In this document: positions 25,035-36,688 of the stretch, piece by piece
Layout: each line of letters begins with the position of its first letter
Position numbering within the stretch: position 1 is the first letter of the stretch
NCBI GenBank assembly: GCA_020310875.1
Contig: CM035421.1
Location: 334,001 to 398,000, forward strand
Length of the DNA stretch: 64,000 bases
Direction: 5' to 3'
From: Ceratopteris richardii
Taxonomy: Eukaryota > Streptophyta > Polypodiopsida > Polypodiales > Pteridaceae
The notes under the pieces: model-generated
Database searches by the model: none
What the model was told of the DNA's origin: nothing
Seen by the model: only the letters and a program-made list of their open reading frames with translations
Made by a program: the position numbers and the translations under genes

Positions 25035-26143
25035 TGTTGGATGTGATGGCTGGATGCACTCAGAAGTTGAGTTGATGCTGCAAATCCTGCTTCACACCTG
25101 ACCTCTCTTCTCTTCAGATATGCTTAGTAGACTTCTTGAGCTTCCAAATAACACCAAAATATGCTATATGTACTTTGGAAAAGGTTTGATTAATGACTTG
25201 ATCAAAACAGACTACTTTGCAAATCACAAGACTTGAAAAGTTTCTATTTTAGTCTTGATACCTGCTCAGTGTTATGCTCAGTATGACCAGTGTAGTTACA
25301 ATTAGCAAAATTCCTTCTAGAGATATTCAATTAGCTTAGTAAGCTTCCATTTGCAAGTGGAATGAAAGAAAATGATAAACCACACTCAGAGAAATCACTT
25401 TAGCAAAATAAGGTGTACCCCCGATTTTTTAGGAGACTTACAGTCACAGACCAGTGAGCACCCCGACTGAGCTTTCTCTGTGATGGTAGATCCAATGGCC
25501 TTGAAACTTTGTAGGTGTATAGTAGACTTTGAGCTGAATCCAATGCACTTTGAATCATCCAATTTGGTTCAGTAGATCTTGAGATATGCCTCTTGGAAGT
25601 TGACAGAGTTGGAGGTAGTCACACAGAGAAAACAGAGACTATGAATATATGTATATTGATTAAATCTAATGATTGTACATTCCCATTGGCATGTAATGTG
25701 ATGCTCAATGGTACTCAGAGGTGTAGGCTATGGTGTAGCTCATACACACTCAACAATTCTCTCAGAAATGCCTCGGGAAGAGTGACACATACCCGCGACT
25801 TTTTACATTGCTTTTTATAAGAATTTTGAAGGAGTTTGAATTTTGAATTCAAGTTTTGGCTCCCTTCAATCTCTCAACTAAACTTAGGGAGATATTCTCT
25901 CTACTACAACCATTCAAATTTCCACGACTTTCTCTAGTAAGTGTGATTACAAAATATTCTAAGTCACCATGACTTTTATAATTAAGTAAAAAATGAAAAC
26001 TCATAAGCATGAGTTTCTATGGTTCATTCTCCAAGTGATATCTTCATGAATTAGCCCAAGCTAGGCTTCCATGGTCCAAGCTTTATGTTGAGTCTTCAAG
26101 ATACAAATCAAAGCCAAGTGTGAAGGCTTGATTTACACCAACA
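25035..26143 (-). repeat. 5' LTR of element D
   Basis: 1109 bp, the same length as the 3' LTR. Differences noted by eye are scattered single substitutions (for example cctgacc for cctgccc, aacacc for aagacc, gattaatg for gagtaatg). Confidence 0.93.
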
Positions 26144-26148
26144 GTAGC

Positions 26149-27715
26149 AGCGTTTGCACTAGGGAGGGATCCCACAAATTTTGCTAGCCTTAAGGTTGGT
26201 CCAGATTCCATGATGAAGAATTTGCCATAAGAGGACATACTTTTTGATTTCTATGAGGGGGTGCCAGATAGCCATGAACTTCATGTCCCACCGAAGCCGC
26301 GTCCATGACAGGCACCACTTTTTGTTGAGGTTAACCTGATAGTCGATCGTTTCTTTGATGTTCGGGATTTTTGATAGGCTATTCCCATTGTACCATTTGA
26401 GACCAAGCGAGCTCGACATGTCGTGTCCCATGAGAAGGTGAACTTTGTGTCGGTCCCAGGCGAGACATCTGCTTTGCAAAGTGTTCCATTCTTCATGCGA
26501 AATGTTGATGCTAGGGTCAATATCCTCAAAGTTGATCCAGCCGTTGGTGTCTTGTTTCCAGAGATGTTTCCATTTTTTGAAGCCTTTGTTCCATAGCTTC
26601 TTGGCATTTTGAGTGTTCCAAGATTCCACACTCCGGATGCCATGGATCGGAAACCAGATAGAGTCGTTTTGTCTGATACCGGCAGCCCACTTCCAGTCTT
26701 CACTTATTCTTGTGAAGCTTTTGACTTTATTCCAACTTTTCCAAAGGGAGCACACCAGATTAGAGCCTTTCGGGAAGACGGGGATCGGGGAAAACAACAA
26801 GGTCAAGATGTCAAGATTCTTCCAATTTGGGAAACCCAAGAGTGCCAACTCATTCTTGTTTCTGAAGATCAACTTGGCCCACGAGGCCTCCCCGTTGCAC
26901 CAAGCCTTAATCATCCATTTGGCCGACAGTTTGTTAGCCATGCACCCAATGTCCAAGATACCAAGTCCCCCACTATCTCTATGGCTGGTGCAGATGGACC
27001 ATTTGATTTTAGGCACCCCCCGCCTATTGTGGTCGCCCGTCCAAAGGAAGTTTCTACAAATACTATCCAGTTTGGACAGATCTTGCTCTTTCGGTCTCCA
27101 ACAAGAAAGGAAATAAATGGTAGATGATAAGAGGAACGTGTTGATAACCATAGCACGACTAGCAAGATTGATTTGCATACCTCTCCAATAGTTAAGCTTG
27201 TTTTCGAGTTTGGCAAGCACCCAGTTCCACCGCTGTTCCATAGAGACGCCAAACCCCAAGGGAATCCCAAGAAGCCGAAAAATTTGGCCCTGCGGAATGA
27301 TTTGACAGCCATGATCAATGAGAAGGTCGGGCTGTGACCCACCAATAGCTCTAAAGGCGGTCTTAGAGTGGTTGATTATGGATCCAGAGGCTTCACAAAA
27401 GGTGGCAAGACACTTCCAGAACGTCTCCAGGCTGGTACTATCATTGTGAACAAAAGCATTCATATCATCGGCAAAAAGTCTCATGGTGATCTGACTGTGG
27501 TCATGCGGCAAATGAAGGCCTTTAATGTTACCAGCTTCCACCTGATGCTCCACCAGCCTGCTAAGCCCTTCCGTGGCAATGGCAAAGAGAAGGGGAGCCA
27601 ATGGGCACCCTTGTCTGATAGATCTTCTAAGTTTGATCACCTTTGAAAGTTTTCCATTAATGTTAATTTGGGTCGATGCGTTTCCGAGAAGGGTCGCGAT
27701 CATCTTGGTGAATTT
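26149..27715 (-). pseudogene. LINE 1 (L1 type) reverse transcriptase and zf-RVT part
   Basis: Minus-strand frame ending at the D insertion (26159-27835 is open; the part 5' of about 27715 is antisense to the inverted piece, so native LINE starts near FTKMIATLLGN). It shows RT motifs: GCPLAPLLFAIATEGLSRLV, then RLFADDMNAFVH (catalytic FADD, about 27490-27455), then SKTAFRAIGG and LGIPLGFG. The thumb and C-terminal zf-RVT region follow (WNKGFKKWKHLWKQ; KYVLLWQILHHGIWTN). L1 proteins reverse transcribe at the nicked target. The endonuclease and ORF1 are absent, so the copy is 5'-truncated. The open frame is long for such a copy, so this insertion is not ancient. Confidence 0.88.
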
Positions 27716-27854
27716 CAACAATGGCATTATCAAGTTAGTACACAAAAAAGGGGAAAAGAACAGAATAGAGAACTGGCGTCCCATTACAATACGAGAATTT
27801 GCAAATGAGTCTAAACAAGAAGTAGTATTCCTCAAGATCGACTTTGATAAAGCC
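27716..27854 (+). pseudogene. LINE 1 inverted 5' segment
   Basis: Read on the plus strand it gives FNNGIIKLVHKKGEKN, then ENWRPIT, then REFANESKQEVVFLKIDFDKA. These are RT motifs that should lie just upstream of MIATLLGN in the same element, but on the opposite strand to it. About 50 codons between WRPIT and the ESKQ block are also missing. The piece ends exactly at the 16-bp target duplication. This is the pattern of a twin-primed L1 5' inversion. Confidence 0.85.
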
Positions 27855-27870
27855 AGCGCTTCTCATTTTC
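27855..27870. repeat. Target-site duplication of LINE 1, right copy
   Basis: agcgcttctcattttc, identical to 19083-19098. The gypsy array sequence resumes after it (gcatgaagaaggatcaa; compare 30649). Confidence 0.9.
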
Positions 27871-30660
27871 GCATGAAGAAGGATCAAACTTTTTGATGAT
27901 GTTATCTTTGATTTTGAGAATCACTGAGGTGAATTGAAGAAAGTTGATGTTTGCGAAAAGCTTTGTCATTGCCTTATTCTCAAGTTAAGTAACTTTTGAT
28001 ATCATAGTTTTATTGTACTTAAAAAATGGCATGAATAAGGCATTTGGATCATTCAATTGGTGCAACATTCATCGGGATATGATCATTTTTAGTTTTCACA
28101 TGTGACTTCTCACAAATTCATGTTTCCTTGATTTTATATTTCTTTTAATAAATAATGATCTCATGTAAAATTTTGCTTAATTCTTGTCTGAATGATTGAC
28201 ATGTGATTATTGCATTAGTCTTTAAGAAAAAAATCTGGATAACATATCCTTGGATTGACAAACAAGTCACTTGATCTAAAATAGGAGAGATGTTCTATTA
28301 ACGAGTTAAAACATCTTTTAGAATATGTTGTTTCTACGTTTTTTGTCTATTTTTGGCATGAAACCCTAGCTTTCTCATAAATTGGGCTTACATTGTAAAC
28401 ATTCACTATTATTCAAGCTTTAAGGGCATGAAAAGTATCCACACTGACTTCATTATTGTTTTGACTTTGTTTTGGGCTCCACATAGCCTCTGGATACTAA
28501 TTTTTAACTTAGGCCGAACACTACAATGTGGATAGAGCTCTCCAAATTCAATAAAAGTGAAAGCGCTCTCATTATTCAGGGTATATTGTTAGAGATTACT
28601 CCTCTTATGATATTTGTATCCTAATCCCGAGCAACAGAGTGTTTTTGGTGCACTTATCACTTGCCTACTCATGAGTGTGTGTGCATGCATTTGTGGATCG
28701 GCACCTATGCATGTGCTTGTCTCTGTCTTCGTGTGGGTGACTCTACTTTCATCGTGTAGAGTGTGGTTTTCATACCACTGATTGCTCGCTTGAATTATCG
28801 AATGTCTTTCTTATGTTTTGTGTGTGGATTTACAAGGACCCGAATAATGTAGTTAGAAATAAAGATTCCATGGAGGAAGAGGATCGGTAGATTCTAGAAG
28901 AAGATAAGAACGCTCAGCACAAGACACAAAATGAAAAACATATTGAAGTAGAACAAACAGTTCAGAATATGGAAAGGAAGTTTGAAGAATTGATTTGGAG
29001 ATTAAAATAAGTTGAGAGAACTATTAATTAAATATAAGGATGTGTTTAGATGGTCTTATTTGGATATTATGAGGGCATACCCATTACTTTGTTAACATGT
29101 GATAAATCTAAAAGCCGATGTGGTGCCAATCAAACAACGAGAATATCGAGTGAAGCCAAGTTACGTACAAAAAGTAACATATGAATGAGATAAGTTGTTG
29201 AATGCAGAGTTTATATATTGGGTGGAGAATGTGGAATGCCTATGAATTTGATTATTCTATCGTACATAGACGAGGTCAAGTGCGTGCAATAAGATATTAT
29301 CTTTGTTGCATATAGTTTGGGGAGCTACCAAAAGAACAAATAGATGATTTACCAGATGCAGGTTTATTCTTGACAGGCTGCATATACCGATTATACAAGT
29401 AATTGGTATGATCAAATGGTTCATTTTCTTGAAAAGGGTGTACCATCCCGAATAATTAACAAGATCTCAAAGGAAGAAGTTGGCATGGAATAATTCCTCC
29501 TTCAAGATGATAGCATGTTTTGTATAAGATGGGTATTGATTAGGTTTTATGAATATATGCTCTTCCTAATAATCAATAGGTGACTCAATGGGATGCACAT
29601 GTCGGGGATGCACATGTCAGGTATCAAGGAGGCTTGATATAAAATTGCATGTTCTATTGGGGATATGCTAATATAGGTCGGGCACTACTGAACCATTTTA
29701 CGAACGTCAAACTCCATTGTTGGCCAATATATTCTTAAGCGTTTCAATGTTAGTAGGGTTCTTTGATTAGGGTAATATTTTTCTAGTGTGCATTTGTAGC
29801 TACATGTGATGTTCCTCTTCATCCACATAGCAAGATATGAATATTATCTCTTTTGTTGATTTCTTTGAAAGTTCTCTTATGTGGATTGTTGTGTGTTGTT
29901 TGGTTGAATCTTCACAAGTGGAATGAGTTTAGACTTGTATGTGAGATCACTTATGTGTTTACGTTTCAGTTTGAGAATCATTGAGGCGAATAACAAACTC
30001 AACTATTTTGGAAATGCTTCACATAAATTTTGATATTATATTTGAGTTCATATAAAAAGTGGGATGGATAACACACTTGAATCATTCCATTTGGTGCAAT
30101 ACTCATTGATATATGATCATTTTATGTTCCACCGATGATTTCTCAAAAAGTGATGTTTTCTTGATTTTATATTTCTTTCAATAAATGATGATTTCATGTA
30201 AAGCTTTTTTAAATTCGTGTGTGAATGGTTGACATGTGTTTATCTCATTAATCCTAAAACAAAAAAAATAATTTATAGACATTTCAGGGTGCTTTTACGA
30301 TTGGATTTTATGAAAAGGAATCAAAGATTTTTGGAAGAGTCTCTCTAGGACTTGAGGGGAGATTTTCAACAAACAAAAGCATATGTTTGGAGACTTGAAG
30401 TAGAAATACAATTGAAGCTCTAGAGGATGTTTTCAATTGGAAGAAAGAGATGATCGAATTAGTAAACAACATTAATTCTAAAGCAAGGCAAAGATATGCA
30501 AGAATCCAATACGTTTATGGTAGAGGACAAAGCAATTTATGAGGACATAATTTTCGTTGTCTATTTGATGAGTTCATCAAAAGGTCTAAGAGAGGTAGGA
30601 TGTTGAATGAAGAGTTTAAGAAGAACCCTCATTGGCGCGTTTCATTTAGCATGAAGAAGG
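27871..30660 (+). mobile_element. Ty3/gypsy array, unit 2 (internally deleted)
   Basis: The blocks in order are P (27895-28260, gaggtgaattgaag...gacatgtg), Q (28270-28780, with a TATA-like aataaaagtgaaagcgctctc at about 28553), R (28785-29920) and then P and S again (29930-30660). R has the RT N-terminal remnant (LKADVVPIKQREYRV-like, about 29105-29215) and the same deletion join as unit 1 (gtggaatg/cctatgaatt near 29240). No other coding potential survives. Confidence 0.7.
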
Positions 30661-33600
30661 ATCAATTTTTTTGTGTAAATAGCCTTGAAAACAAACTCTG
30701 AGAGCTCTAATTTTTTTAAAACTTGGAATCATCTTTCTTATGTTGCCTTGGAGGTATGTAGAAATCTTGAGAGTCATTAGGTGACTAGAGATAGTATTTC
30801 TGATGCCTTGAAGTTGAGAACTTTAAGAGAAATAGTTCATTTTCAAAAACGTGTATAAGTCATTGACGAAATGTTTTGTGATACTTTAAGTCATTTATAT
30901 TCATTCACTATTGAGAATAGATCTCTCCTCATGGTTTTCATCTTTTCTCTAATGTTGATCTCTTTGTAGGATCTCTTTTGTGGATTCTTGTGTGTTGATT
31001 TTGTGGATTCTTGTGTGTTATTTGGTTGAATGTTCACATTCGGAATGAGTTAAGACTTGTATGTGAGATCATTGATGCGTTTATGTTTGAATTTGAGAAT
31101 CGTTGAGGTGAATTGAAGAAAATTGATGTTTTTGAAAAGCTTGGTCATTGTCTTTTTCTCAAGTTAAGTAACTTTTGGTTTCGTAGTTTTAATCTACTTA
31201 AAAAATGTCATTGATAAGACACTTGGATCATTCAATTGGTGCAATATTCATTGAGATATGGTCATTTTAAGTTTTCACATGTGACTTCTCAGAAATTCAT
31301 GTTTCCTTGATTTTATACTTATTTCAATAAATGATGATCTCATGTAAAGTTTTTCTTAATTCTTGTGTGAATATTGACATGTGGTTTATTACATTAGTCT
31401 TTAAGCAACAATCCAGTTAACTCCTCCTTGGATTGACAATTAGAGGAAGTTTCGTGAATAATTGAAGAGGAAGGTCCACCAAGTCACTTGATCTACAATA
31501 GAACAGACGTTCTGTTAATGAGGAGTTAAAACATATTTTAGAATGTGTTCTTTCTACTTCTTTCTCCCAAAGTACTTGTAAAAATGCCTATTTTTGGCAT
31601 GAGACCCTAGGTTTCTCATAAATTGGGGTTACACTGTAAAAACTGAGTATTATTGAAGCTTTATGGGCATGAAGAGTATCTCCACACTGACTTCATTATG
31701 TTTCTCACTTTAATTTGGCCTCCACATACTAATTTTTAACTTAGGTAGAACAAGACAATGTGGATAGAGATCTCCAAATGTCTATAAAAGTGAAAGAGCT
31801 CTCATTGTTCAGGGTAGCTTGTTAGACATTACTCCTCTTATGATATTTGTATCCTAATCCTGAGCAATAGGGAGTTTTTGGTAGAGTTATCATTTGCCTA
31901 CTCATGAGTGTGTGTGCATACATTTGTGTATCGACACCTTTTCATGTGCTTGTCTCTCTCTTAGTTGTAGGTGAGTCTACTTCCATCCTGTAGAGTGTGG
32001 TTTTTATACCACTGATTGCTCGCTTGGATTATGGAATGTCCTTCTTATGTTTTTTTGTGCTGGTTTACAAAGACCCAAACAATGTAGTTAAAGATATAGA
32101 TTTCATGGAGGGAGAGGATCGGTAGACTCTAGAAGAAGATAAGCACGCTCAACACAAGACACAAAATGAGAAACATGTTTAAGTAGAACAAGCAGTTGAA
32201 AATGTGGAAAGGACGTTTCAAGAATTGATTTGGAGATGAAAATAACTTGAGAGAAGTATTAATCAAATATACGGATGTGTTTGGATGGTCTTATTTGGAT
32301 ATTAAGGGGGCATACTCATTAATTTTTTTAACATGTGGTAAATCTAAAAGCCGACGAGGTGCTAATGAAACAACAACAATATCGAATGAATCCAAGTTAC
32401 GAACAAAATGTAACAGATGAATTAGATAAGTTGTTGAATGTAGGGTTTATATATCGGGAGGAGAATGTGGAATGTGTATCTGGTAGTGCCAAAGAAAGAC
32501 AACCGAATTCGAGTATGTTTTGATTTCAAACGCTTAATGTAGCTACAATGGTGGACCCCCTTCCACTCCCCTTTTCAAGCAATATCCTTCATTCGGCTAT
32601 AGGAGTAGAAATGTAGATCTTTTTTTGGAGAAGGATAAACAGGTTTTTTTTTTTTTTGGAGAAGGTTTATTGGTTATAATGAGATAAACTCGGTGGAGAA
32701 GGATAAATAGAACTATGTTCGTAATGCAATGGGGGTCTATGCATCAAACAGGATGAAACTTAGGTTTGAAAATGCACCACCTACATTTTAGAAATGGGTA
32801 ATGCACCTTTTTGAACCCCTTTTGAATTGGTTCATGAAAAGTTTCTTAGATGATTTTAATATAGCAAGGAAACAAATTGATAATCCCTAGCAAGGTTATC
32901 AATAAATCTTTCCTAATATGTATTTGCGATTAAAAGTGATATTTTATTAGCAAATATTATCAATAAAATAGTAATCACTATTGATCCAAGGAAGTTTCAA
33001 AGAATTCAAGATAAAGAACCAGCACAAATAGTGAAGCAAGTAATGTGATTTTTGGGAGAAGTAAAGTAGCATGGATGTTTTCTTAGATATTTGTCTCATG
33101 TTCTACCACATTAACACAATTGACAAAGTAAAACCAATGGTATGTTTGGGTAGATAGGCTAAAGAAGATGCTTAGTGGCTGCATCAATCCTTGTACTGCA
33201 AGATTGGGAACACCTATTTCAATTGTTTGTAGATGCATCCCAAAGAGCTGTGGGAGTAGTGCTAATGCAAGCACATGGAAAGGTTGTAGAAGGAAATATA
33301 CGAGACGAGTCGGGAATTGAATAGGGATGACGTAAAGTATATTTTCACAAAAAAAGAATCCATGGCCATGGCTTCTTACTAATAAGCCACATTTATGAAG
33401 ATGATTGGCCAAGTGGGTGCTAATCATGAACGAATTTCATTATTCTATAGTACATAGGCTAAATCAAGTGCGTGCAATAAGAAACTAATCTTAGTTGCGT
33501 ATTGTTTGGGGAGCTACCAAAAGAACAAATAGATAATTTACCAGATGCAGATTTATCCTTGACAGGCATATACCGATTATACAAGTAATTGATATGATAA

Positions 33601-34500
33601 AAAGATTCATTTTCTTGAAAAAGGGTATCCCACCAGGACAATGAACAATATCTCAAAGGAAGAAGTTAGCATGGAATAATTCATCAAGAAATTGGTATAT
33701 TTTAGTCGCTACAATTTACTGTATTAGATGGATAGAAGTGCAATCAATGACGGATATTAAGGCTTAGAATGTGGCTAAATTTCTCTATAGGAATATTATG
33801 ACGTGATTCCGTTTCTTCCTATGGAACTTCTACAACATCGAGGAGTTCATTTTGTTAACTAGGTAATCTGAACAGTAACTGATATATGAGTTTTCACAAA
33901 GACTCCACAACATATTGCCCGTCAGCAAATGGGAAGGCCGAACCTACCAATAAGTCATTAATTTTCATCCTTACAATAATAATGGCTTAAGATCATCACA
34001 AGGATTGGCTTATTGAAAACCGCCTTCAGCTTTTAGGGCATTCCGTATAACATAGAGAGTAGCCATAGAGATGACACCCTTCAAGTTAGTATATGGATTG
34101 GAATCTATTTTACCCATGGAATTAATTTTTCCCAATGTAAGAATAGCTATCAAATATCGAATATGTAAGGAGAGTTCACATATTCAAAGGCAATTTGATT
34201 TATTATCACTCCAAGAAAAGCGAATACATGCTTTTGATATGACAGAAATCATTCAAAGGAGAAGGCAGGCTTGGGTGGACACAAACATTAAACATTGAGC
34301 CACGTGATTGGGTGGTACTTTACGATAATAAATTAGGGGAACAAGACAATAAGATATATAGGGCCGTTTTAGATTACAAATCAATAGGGACCAGCCACAT
34401 ATTTGTTATAGGATCATCAAGGAATAAATTTCCCAAAAACTATAAATGGATATCGCCTCAAGCATTATCGATTTTCATTTCCACAACTTAATTTGAATAT
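30661..34500 (+). mobile_element. Ty3/gypsy array, unit 3 (longest, with pol)
   Basis: After an extra 390-bp block (30661-31050) the P and Q blocks recur (31050-31440, 31450-32010). Q contains a TATA-like ctataaaagtgaaagagctctc at about 31791. They are followed by R, which here continues through the RT, RNase H and integrase missing from units 1 and 2. The 3' end near 34500 is not sharply defined. Confidence 0.7.
32300..34490 (+). pseudogene. Ty3/gypsy pol remnant (RT, RNase H, integrase)
   Basis: Decayed pol in several frames. RT starts near 32338 (LKADEVLMKQQQYRMNPSY) and includes DFKRLNVATMVDPLPLPF (about 32520-32575, one shift) and FLDDFNIA (about 32850), the FLDD form of the gypsy RT box. 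RNase H near 33218 reads FQLFVDASQRAVGVVLMQ, with the catalytic Asp kept. Integrase is at about 33600-34480. It retains RWIEVQSMTDIKA and NVAKFLYRNI (33728-33795), the PSANGKAEPTNKS segment with catalytic Glu (about 33920), TPFKLVYGLESILPMEL (34074) and a C-terminal GDWVVLYDNKLGEQ-like part (about 34305). Order RT, RNase H, integrase marks it as Ty3/gypsy rather than copia. Many stops are present. Confidence 0.85.
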
Positions 34501-36241
34501 TATACAACCTCGTGAGGCGTAAGCTATGATTCATAAAAAATGGGAAATACGAAATAATGGTCGGTTTCTCTTGTCACAACGGAACGTGCGAAGTACTTTT
34601 TTTGTCTTTTAATCAACAAAGTCAATCCACATTAAGCAACGTAGCTATCCAATGAAAACTTGTTGAATGGAGATAATAATCATCAGAATGTGTTCGATAT
34701 ACAAAAGAAAAAAGAATATCAATCGCCGTATTCTGGTGTTGAAAATTTCCAATTCTTCTTCATCATACTAAATATTTTACAAAGGGAGGAATTCATGATT
34801 ATGCTCATTGTATATACCGCATTGACTATTTTAATTTATTGACTTTTGGGTTTCATTAATTCTCTGAGTACCATGAGAGTTTCTCGTTTAAACATTATTT
34901 TGTATAGTGAGGATGTTGAAATGAAAAAGGGCATTTCATTACAAAGAAGATCAATAGGTGTAGGATAGCATAGTTGGCGCAAGAACATATACAAAATATG
35001 CAGCAAGGGGACAAGGAGATAGAACTGATGGCACAAACTAATATCTTATCGCATTACAGTTTTCATGATTTTCAGTATGAGTTGTGATCCCATTCAACAC
35101 CGAATCATGCATGGTTCAACAAGTTGCAGTTATGCGTTTTTTCAACTTGCCATGGAAGTATTTCCATAAATCACGCTCATAGACAAGCATTTTGCAACAA
35201 GTACAATCACAAGGTGATCATTTGCTTAGATCATAGTATACTAATAAGGAGTTTAGTTCTAAAGTATTTCAAATATTTGATGCTAGAAAAGATTACTTTG
35301 GAAAAGCATCTAAATCTACTATGAAGAAAGATTATGGTCCAAAAATGTGAACGCGATAACATTTTACTATTGAAAGTGCTCGAAAGGAGATTAATGGACG
35401 CAAGCGTAGCTTAGGGTGATGAAGTTTGATTGAGCATACTCAGGTACAGAATCAGCTTCTTATCACTTTGAAACTTTGACTCACCTTATATGATTCTAAT
35501 TAGTGCAATAAAACACCCTATGTTCTTTGGATCATCACAAAGAAGAAGTTAAAGCAAGATAGACTATCAACTTGAGAAGTAAGTGCGAGAAACTTCAATT
35601 TTGGAAGGAAAGTTCAACTTCAAACACTCATTGCTCTCAGTCTGATTACAATTAACCTACTTCCTCCTAGAGGAAGTTTTCTAATACTTTAAAGACTCTA
35701 TTGTGGAAAAGATTTAGTAGTATGAACGAGGCATGATCTAATTATGAGCTTAGCAGCAATAGGGGGTCACCCGGACTTTTCAAGTAATAGTGAGAACATA
35801 CCCCAAGAGAAAGAAATTTCTCTATCGTAGAGTAGATGAATCCAAATGGTACAAGATTCTTAAACCTACATGTTCACAATAATAACTTTCGAATGAGTCA
35901 TTACTTATGAATATTGGACTCCTGAGCTGTGAGAAACAAACTTTGCAATCCTGCTAGCTTGAAGACGATGGCATAGAGAAGAAGGGTCGTGAGCACGATG
36001 TTGATGTAAATTGAATGTGTTTTTTTCTCACATGAAGTACAAGTACATGGATTGATTATATACACTCCTTGGAGTCTCCTTGTGGTATTCCATGAGTCCT
36101 AACAACCAAATTGGATTAAACAATATTGATAGGATGGGTTTGTTGTGACTCATTCCTTCATTCTACAATCTAGGAATTTTAAGAATCAAAGCTAATTTGG
36201 TTTGATTTTTGGTAGTAAATTTCAACCACATCATTCATGGC
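34501..36241. other. No recognisable gene
   Basis: About 1.7 kb of AT-rich sequence between the gypsy integrase and copia fragment I. It may include the worn 3' LTR of the gypsy element, but no partner repeat or TG...CA pair could be matched by eye. Small frames here show no motifs. Confidence 0.4.
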
Positions 36242-36683
36242 TTTTGGACTTCATATTACATCTAAAATAAAAGATAATGATGTACTTCCCTTGTCATCCT
36301 TGGATGTTACCCGATTTGCATCTGAATATATTTTGAGGTCCAAGTTAGATGTATAAGAGTAGAACATACCTTCGTTTATTGTATCCTTTAGATAGTTGAG
36401 CACCCTTTTAGCAACAACCATATGTCGCGTTCTTGGAGGGTGCATAAATTGGCTAAGCACACCAACACTATATGATATGTTAGCCCTTCTATATGTAGCA
36501 TATATTAAACTACCCACAAGGCTTTCATATTCCTTTATACCTTCAATATGTTCTCCTTCACGAACACTAATTTTATGATTCATCTCCATAGGTGTTCTTG
36601 TAGGTTGGAATTCTCCATCTTGAACTTCAAGAGTATATCCTGAATATACATTCTTTGAGTCAAGTACATGTCTTGATCTCTAT
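36242..36683 (-). pseudogene. Copia fragment I, RT tail and RNase H start (first part)
   Basis: The minus strand encodes the end of RT (QRMYIQDILLKFKMEN) and the RNase H start (ISVREGEHIEGIKEYESLVG; GVLSQFMHPPRTRH; LKIYSDANR). The RNase H catalytic DADW has become DANR. It ends near 36250, so the rest of RNase H and the 3' LTR are lost. Element H interrupts it at 36688, and the upstream half resumes at 47402. Confidence 0.8.
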
Positions 36684-36688
36684 AGATT
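36684..36688. repeat. Target-site duplication of element H, left copy
   Basis: TAGAT, repeated at 47402-47406. Joining the flanks with one copy restores the RT order of fragment I: FLGIQI, then YRDQDMYLTQ. Confidence 0.88.

Larger units (their letters stand above)
19638..26143 (-). mobile_element. Full-length Ty1/copia element D, youngest insertion in the window
   Basis: 6506 bp, minus strand, flanked by 5-bp target duplication GTAGC (19633-19637 and 26144-26148). Both LTRs are 1109 bp (19638-20746 and 25035-26143) and by eye differ at about 7 positions with no length change, about 0.6 percent. It has a perfect primer-binding site, a clear polypurine tract and all coding domains. It sits inside LINE 1. 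Confidence 0.95.

Noticed and set aside
20196..25820. Matching 75-codon frames at 20196-20423 and 25593-25820
   Set aside because: Both lie at the same place in the two LTRs of D, so their conservation is due to LTR identity, not to protein selection.
26609..27127. Two 167-172-codon plus-strand frames
   Set aside because: Antisense shadows of the LINE reverse transcriptase, which has recognisable motifs on the minus strand.
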